DNA of 18,377 nucleotides from Burkholderiales bacterium UBA954 (GTDB taxonomy: Bacteria > Pseudomonadota > Gammaproteobacteria > Burkholderiales > Burkholderiaceae_A), in NCBI GenBank assembly GCA_002293155.1, contig DBCQ01000007.1:31727-50103 (forward strand), in the 5' to 3' direction. A model generated the notes under the pieces. It had not been told where the DNA came from, did no database searches, and saw only the letters and a program-made list of their open reading frames with translations. Shown piece after piece: positions 15,286 to 18,377 of the stretch. The position numbers were made by a program, and so were the translations under genes. Numbering within the stretch: position 1 is the first letter of the stretch; each line of letters begins with the position of its first letter.

Positions 15286-17382
15286 GCGTGCGCGTTTTGG
15301 GCGCTCGCTTTTGACTGCGTCTGGCATGAGAACCTCCTGCGATGCCCGACGCGTTGCACCCGTTGTCCTTCTGACCGTATAGGTGCCATCGGACTTCATC
15401 AGCCAGGTAAGTGCGTTGTCACGCAGGTGAACCATCAGGCCCTCTCGGATCACCCGTTGCTTGAGCTTTTTATCAAGCACTGGGAATGCAAGCTCGACTC
15501 GTCGGAAGAAGTTGCGGTCCATCCAGTCTGCAGACGATAGATAGACGCTCTCTTCGCCGTCATTGAGGAAGTAGAAAACTCGGCTGTGCTCTAAGAAACG
15601 ACCGATTGTTGAGCGCACTGTAATGTTCTCAGATAGACCCGGCACCTGGGGACGAAGAACGCATACGCCCCGGATAATCAGGTCAATTCTGACGCCGGCC
15701 TGACTGGCTTTATAGAGCGCCTCGATAATCTTGTGCTCAACGAGGGAGTTCATCTTGGCGATGACCCTCGCGGGCTTACCGGCCTTTGCAAGTGTGGCCT
15801 CTTTACCGATGGCAGCAATGGCCCGTTCATGCAACGTAAAGGGGGACTGCCAGAGGGCCTTGAGTGCCTTGGCCTGGCCTAAGCCAGTGAGTTGCTGAAA
15901 GATCTCGTGGGTATCGTCGCAGAGATCGGGGTTGGCCGTAAACAATCCGAAATCGGTATAGAGCTTTGCAGTCCGCGGATGATAGTTTCCTGTGCCAAGG
16001 TGCACGTAGCGACGTAGCCTGCCTTGCTCGCGGCGCACGACAAGGCACATCTTGGCATGGGTCTTGTTGCCCACTACACCAAACACAACATGTGCGCCGA
16101 CCTCTTCGAGTCGCGAGGCCCAATTAATATTCGTTTCCTCGTCAAACCGGGCCATGAGTTCTACGATGACAGTGACTTCTTTTCCCGCGCGAGCCGCGAT
16201 GAGCAGGGATTCCATTAGCTCAGAGGTCTGCCCGGTACGATAGATGGTCTGTTTGATGGCGACGACGTCAGGGTCAGTGGCAGCAAGACGAATAAAATCT
16301 GAGACAGCGGTGAACGCGTCGTAGGGGTGGTGGACAAGAACATCTTGCTTCTGGATTGCCTCAAAGAGATTGCCCGCCATAAAGGCGCTTGGGTACCGTG
16401 GCGCGAAAGACGAAAACTTTAAGTCAGGCCGATCAACGAGATCTGGCAGTTGCATGAGCCGCACCATATTGACGGGCCCATGAACGCGATAACAATCGGC
16501 CTCACTGAGTTTAAATTCGTTGCGCAGTAACTGCATGATGCGCTCTGAAGTCCCCTCGGAGACCTCAAGGCGCACGGCATCACCGAAGTGACGTTGGGTG
16601 AGTTCCCCCTTGAGCGCCTGTCGCAGGTCGGTAACCTCTTCATCGTCAACGAAGAGGTCGCTGTTGCGGGTAACCCGAAATTGGTGCACGCCCTGCACGG
16701 TCATGCCGGGAAAGAGGTCATTGACAAAACATTGCAAGAAAGATGACAGCATCACAAAGCCAAACTCATGGCCGGAGATTTCCTTAGGCATCGCCACTAG
16801 GCGCGGAAGTGCGCGGGGGGCCTGGACCACGGCGATGCCGCTTTCTCGGCCAAAGGAGTCCTGGCCTTCGAGTTCGAGGACAAAGTTCAGGCTCTTGTTG
16901 AGCACTCTGGGGAAGGGGTGTGTTGGCGATAGTCCAATCGGGGTTAGAACAGGCAAGACCTCTTGAGAAAAATACTGGTGTGCCCACTCGCGTTGCACAG
17001 AGTTGAGACTGGCTGCAAGATGAAAATGGATTCCGTACTTTTCCAGCAAAGGAAAGATCTGGGAGTTTAAGATTTTGTATTGGTGCGCAATCAGTGCATG
17101 GGCCCGTGCCGAGACCTCTCGAAAGGTGTCGGCCGCCGTGGTGCCGTCTTCTGCAACCTGATCGGGGTTGTTGCGCAGCTGCGCCTTGATTCCCGCCACC
17201 CGAATCTCAAAAAGCTCATCGAGGTTACTCGACACAATACAGATGTACTTAAGTTTTTCTAGGGCAGGGACCGAGGGGTCCTCGCTCATGGCGAGCACCC
17301 GCTCGTTGAAGGCAAGTAGGCTTAGCTCCCGGTTTAAAAACCGGTCAACATTTTTAAGTGGGGGCTGGGCCATGGTCTTCAT
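15250..17382 (-). CDS. ppk1: Polyphosphate kinase 1
   Basis: A 710-residue enzyme that reversibly polymerises the ATP gamma-phosphate into inorganic polyphosphate through a phosphohistidine. The N-terminal domain opens with FLNRELSLLAFNERVL (15-30). The autophosphorylated histidine is H442 in NKTHAKMCLVVRR, and the second active-site histidine is H599 in FLEHSRVF. Both are shifted by +7 from E. coli H435 and H592, so the alignment is consistent. The block HLGTGNYHPRTAKLYTDFGL (461-480) and the C-terminal SADWMDRNFFRR are also typical. The extreme C-terminus is a short Lys/Arg-rich tail. The start at 17382 has GAGAT upstream; an internal ATG at 17373 is an alternative. It diverges from ppx, and polyphosphate synthesis and hydrolysis genes thus share one promoter region. 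Confidence 0.97.
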   Translation of the reverse strand: MKTMAQPPLKNVDRFLNRELSLLAFNERVLAMSEDPSVPALEKLKYICIVSSNLDELFEIRVAGIKAQLRNNPDQVAEDGTTAADTFREVSARAHALIAHQYKILNSQIFPLLEKYGIHFHLAASLNSVQREWAHQYFSQEVLPVLTPIGLSPTHPFPRVLNKSLNFVLELEGQDSFGRESGIAVVQAPRALPRLVAMPKEISGHEFGFVMLSSFLQCFVNDLFPGMTVQGVHQFRVTRNSDLFVDDEEVTDLRQALKGELTQRHFGDAVRLEVSEGTSERIMQLLRNEFKLSEADCYRVHGPVNMVRLMQLPDLVDRPDLKFSSFAPRYPSAFMAGNLFEAIQKQDVLVHHPYDAFTAVSDFIRLAATDPDVVAIKQTIYRTGQTSELMESLLIAARAGKEVTVIVELMARFDEETNINWASRLEEVGAHVVFGVVGNKTHAKMCLVVRREQGRLRRYVHLGTGNYHPRTAKLYTDFGLFTANPDLCDDTHEIFQQLTGLGQAKALKALWQSPFTLHERAIAAIGKEATLAKAGKPARVIAKMNSLVEHKIIEALYKASQAGVRIDLIIRGVCVLRPQVPGLSENITVRSTIGRFLEHSRVFYFLNDGEESVYLSSADWMDRNFFRRVELAFPVLDKKLKQRVIREGLMVHLRDNALTWLMKSDGTYTVRRTTGATRRASQEVLMPDAVKSERPKRARLAVSAKRRAQK

Positions 17383-17396
17383 AGTCTGATCTCACA

Positions 17397-17414
17397 CTAT
17401 GACAAGTCTGTGAC
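17397..17414. promoter_or_regulatory. Pho-box-like direct repeat between ppk1 and ppx
   Basis: CTATGAC, then AAGT, then CTGTGAC form two 7-base direct repeats with a 4-base spacer, the 11-base periodicity of a PhoB half-site pair (consensus CTGTCAT, A/T-rich spacer). Agreement with the consensus is moderate, 4 of 7 and 5 of 7. It sits in the 77-base gap between the divergent ppk1 and ppx genes, where phosphate control would make sense. The spacing is seen; PhoB binding is inferred. Confidence 0.4.
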
Positions 17415-17459
17415 GATCCCGCTATCCAGACGAACCCTTCGTGCGACAATTGGTCCGTT

Positions 17460-18377
17460 ATGCCTATGTCGAGTCCCCTCAAACTGATTGCTGCAGTGGA
17501 TCTTGGATCTAATAGTTTTCATTTGTTGATCGGACGGGTAGATGAGTCGTCGCTTGGGCATCAGATCTATCCACTTGATGGGCTCAAAGAGGTGGTTCGG
17601 CTTGCCGCGGGATTGGGTAGGGATAAGCGTCTCGACGCGGCCTCCCAGATGCGGGCAATCCTTGCCCTTCAGCGGTTTGGTGAGCGGCTGCGGTCATTTT
17701 CTCCCGATCGTGTTCGGGCCGTCGCAACCAACACATTTCGTATCGCCAAAAATGGTGCTGAGTTTCTAAAAACAGCCGAGGCTGCTCTTGGGTTCCCGAT
17801 CGAGATTATCGCGGGAAGAGAAGAGGCTCGCCTGATCTACATGGGGGTATCCCATAGCCTGCCACGCGATGGTCAGCGTCGGCTGATTATTGATATCGGC
17901 GGAGGATCCACCGAATTTATTGTTGGCATTGACTACGAACCAAAGCTTCTAGAGAGCGTTTATGTCGGATGTGTTCGGTTTAGTCGAGAGTTTTTCCCCG
18001 GTGGCGAAATTAACCGTGGCGCTATGAAGGCCGCAATTCTTGAGGCCCGAAAAGAAATCCAGGTGATTCGCAAGGCGTTTCTTTCAGATGGCTGGAACGA
18101 GGCCGTAGGTTCGAGTGGAACCGCTAAAGCAATTTCAGAGGTTCTAGCCGCGAATGCGATGAACGATCGGGGAATCACTGCGGTGGGGCTCGAGCGTCTG
18201 CGTACTCGGTTAATTGAGGCTGGCCGGGTTGAGGATTCGGGTCTGTTGGGCCTAAAACCAGACCGCATACCCGTATTTGCCGGTGGGGTTGCAATCATGT
18301 CTGCAATTTTTGATGAGTTGGAAATTGAGGTGATGCATTACGGTGAGGGCGCTCTGCGGCTAGGCGTCCTCTACGAC
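17460..18377 (+). CDS. ppx: Exopolyphosphatase (Ppx/GppA family), 3' end cut by window edge
   Basis: The reading frame is open from ATG 17460 to the last base, giving 306 residues of an actin/HSP70-fold phosphatase; the C-terminal part lies outside the window. The N-terminal phosphate-binding motif reads VDLGSNSFHLLIGR (from residue 13), the catalytic glutamate lies in GREEARLIYMGV (E121 or E122), and the second phosphate loop DIGGGSTEF begins at residue 145. The enzyme removes terminal phosphates from polyphosphate; GppA relatives hydrolyse pppGpp. Adjacent ppk1 makes Ppx the better call. A second ATG at 17466 is an alternative start. It is divergent from ppk1 across 77 bases. Confidence 0.95.
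   Translation, partial: MPMSSPLKLIAAVDLGSNSFHLLIGRVDESSLGHQIYPLDGLKEVVRLAAGLGRDKRLDAASQMRAILALQRFGERLRSFSPDRVRAVATNTFRIAKNGAEFLKTAEAALGFPIEIIAGREEARLIYMGVSHSLPRDGQRRLIIDIGGGSTEFIVGIDYEPKLLESVYVGCVRFSREFFPGGEINRGAMKAAILEARKEIQVIRKAFLSDGWNEAVGSSGTAKAISEVLAANAMNDRGITAVGLERLRTRLIEAGRVEDSGLLGLKPDRIPVFAGGVAIMSAIFDELEIEVMHYGEGALRLGVLYD

Noticed and set aside
1..18377. CRISPR array, insertion sequence, integron, toxin-antitoxin or defence island
   Set aside because: No spaced direct repeats, transposase or recombinase motifs or nuclease cassettes were found on either strand. All substantial coding space is explained by metabolic, transport and RNA genes.

Overview
The window looks like an ordinary chromosomal segment of a betaproteobacterium, probably Burkholderiales. 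The evidence is a polyhydroxyalkanoate granule phasin of the betaproteobacterial type, a TAXI-type TRAP transporter, an RhlE helicase with a long basic tail, a divergent ppk/ppx pair and tight gene packing. I see no integrase, transposase, CRISPR array or toxin-antitoxin module. Both window edges cut genes.

Positions 1-1908 (+) hold the 3' part of a glutaryl-CoA dehydrogenase gene, followed with no gap by an FAD oxidoreductase of the L-2-hydroxyglutarate oxidase family. This is a small glutarate/lysine degradation unit. Positions 1862-4999 (-) hold a TAXI solute receptor and, downstream of it, a fused TRAP permease, with a strong hairpin between the two. Positions 5160-9445 form a mixed catabolic region: a 3-hydroxyacyl-CoA/hydroxyacid dehydrogenase (+), then on the minus strand a D-2-hydroxyacid dehydrogenase and a DapA-superfamily lyase/aldolase, then tRNA-Ser(UGA) and a PrpF-family isomerase on the plus strand. 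The substrate cannot be read from the sequence. Carboxylate or hydroxy-/oxo-acid uptake and breakdown is the reasonable inference.

Positions 9399-11638 hold rhlE (-, TTG start) and a divergent small YvlD-like membrane protein, with hairpins in the space between them. Positions 11639-12491 hold a phasin gene with a TGC-rich, inverted-repeat-laden upstream region and a clean bidirectional terminator. Positions 12504-15285 hold an FbpC-like ABC ATPase and a two-domain FbpB-like permease. They are transcribed divergently from a 37-base gap that contains a near-consensus Fur box lying over back-to-back TATAAT elements. This makes a ferric iron importer with no binding-protein gene in the window. 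Positions 15250-18377 hold ppk1 (-) and the 5' part of ppx (+), diverging from a 77-base gap with a Pho-box-like direct repeat.

I found no convincing new multi-gene system. The best leads are regulatory: the Fur-controlled, possibly leaderless divergent promoter; the phasin control region; the hairpin between TRAP receptor and permease; the terminator-like hairpin in the rhlE leader; and the duplicated acceptor-end 9-mer in front of the tRNA. No stretch over 300 bases lacks a gene.
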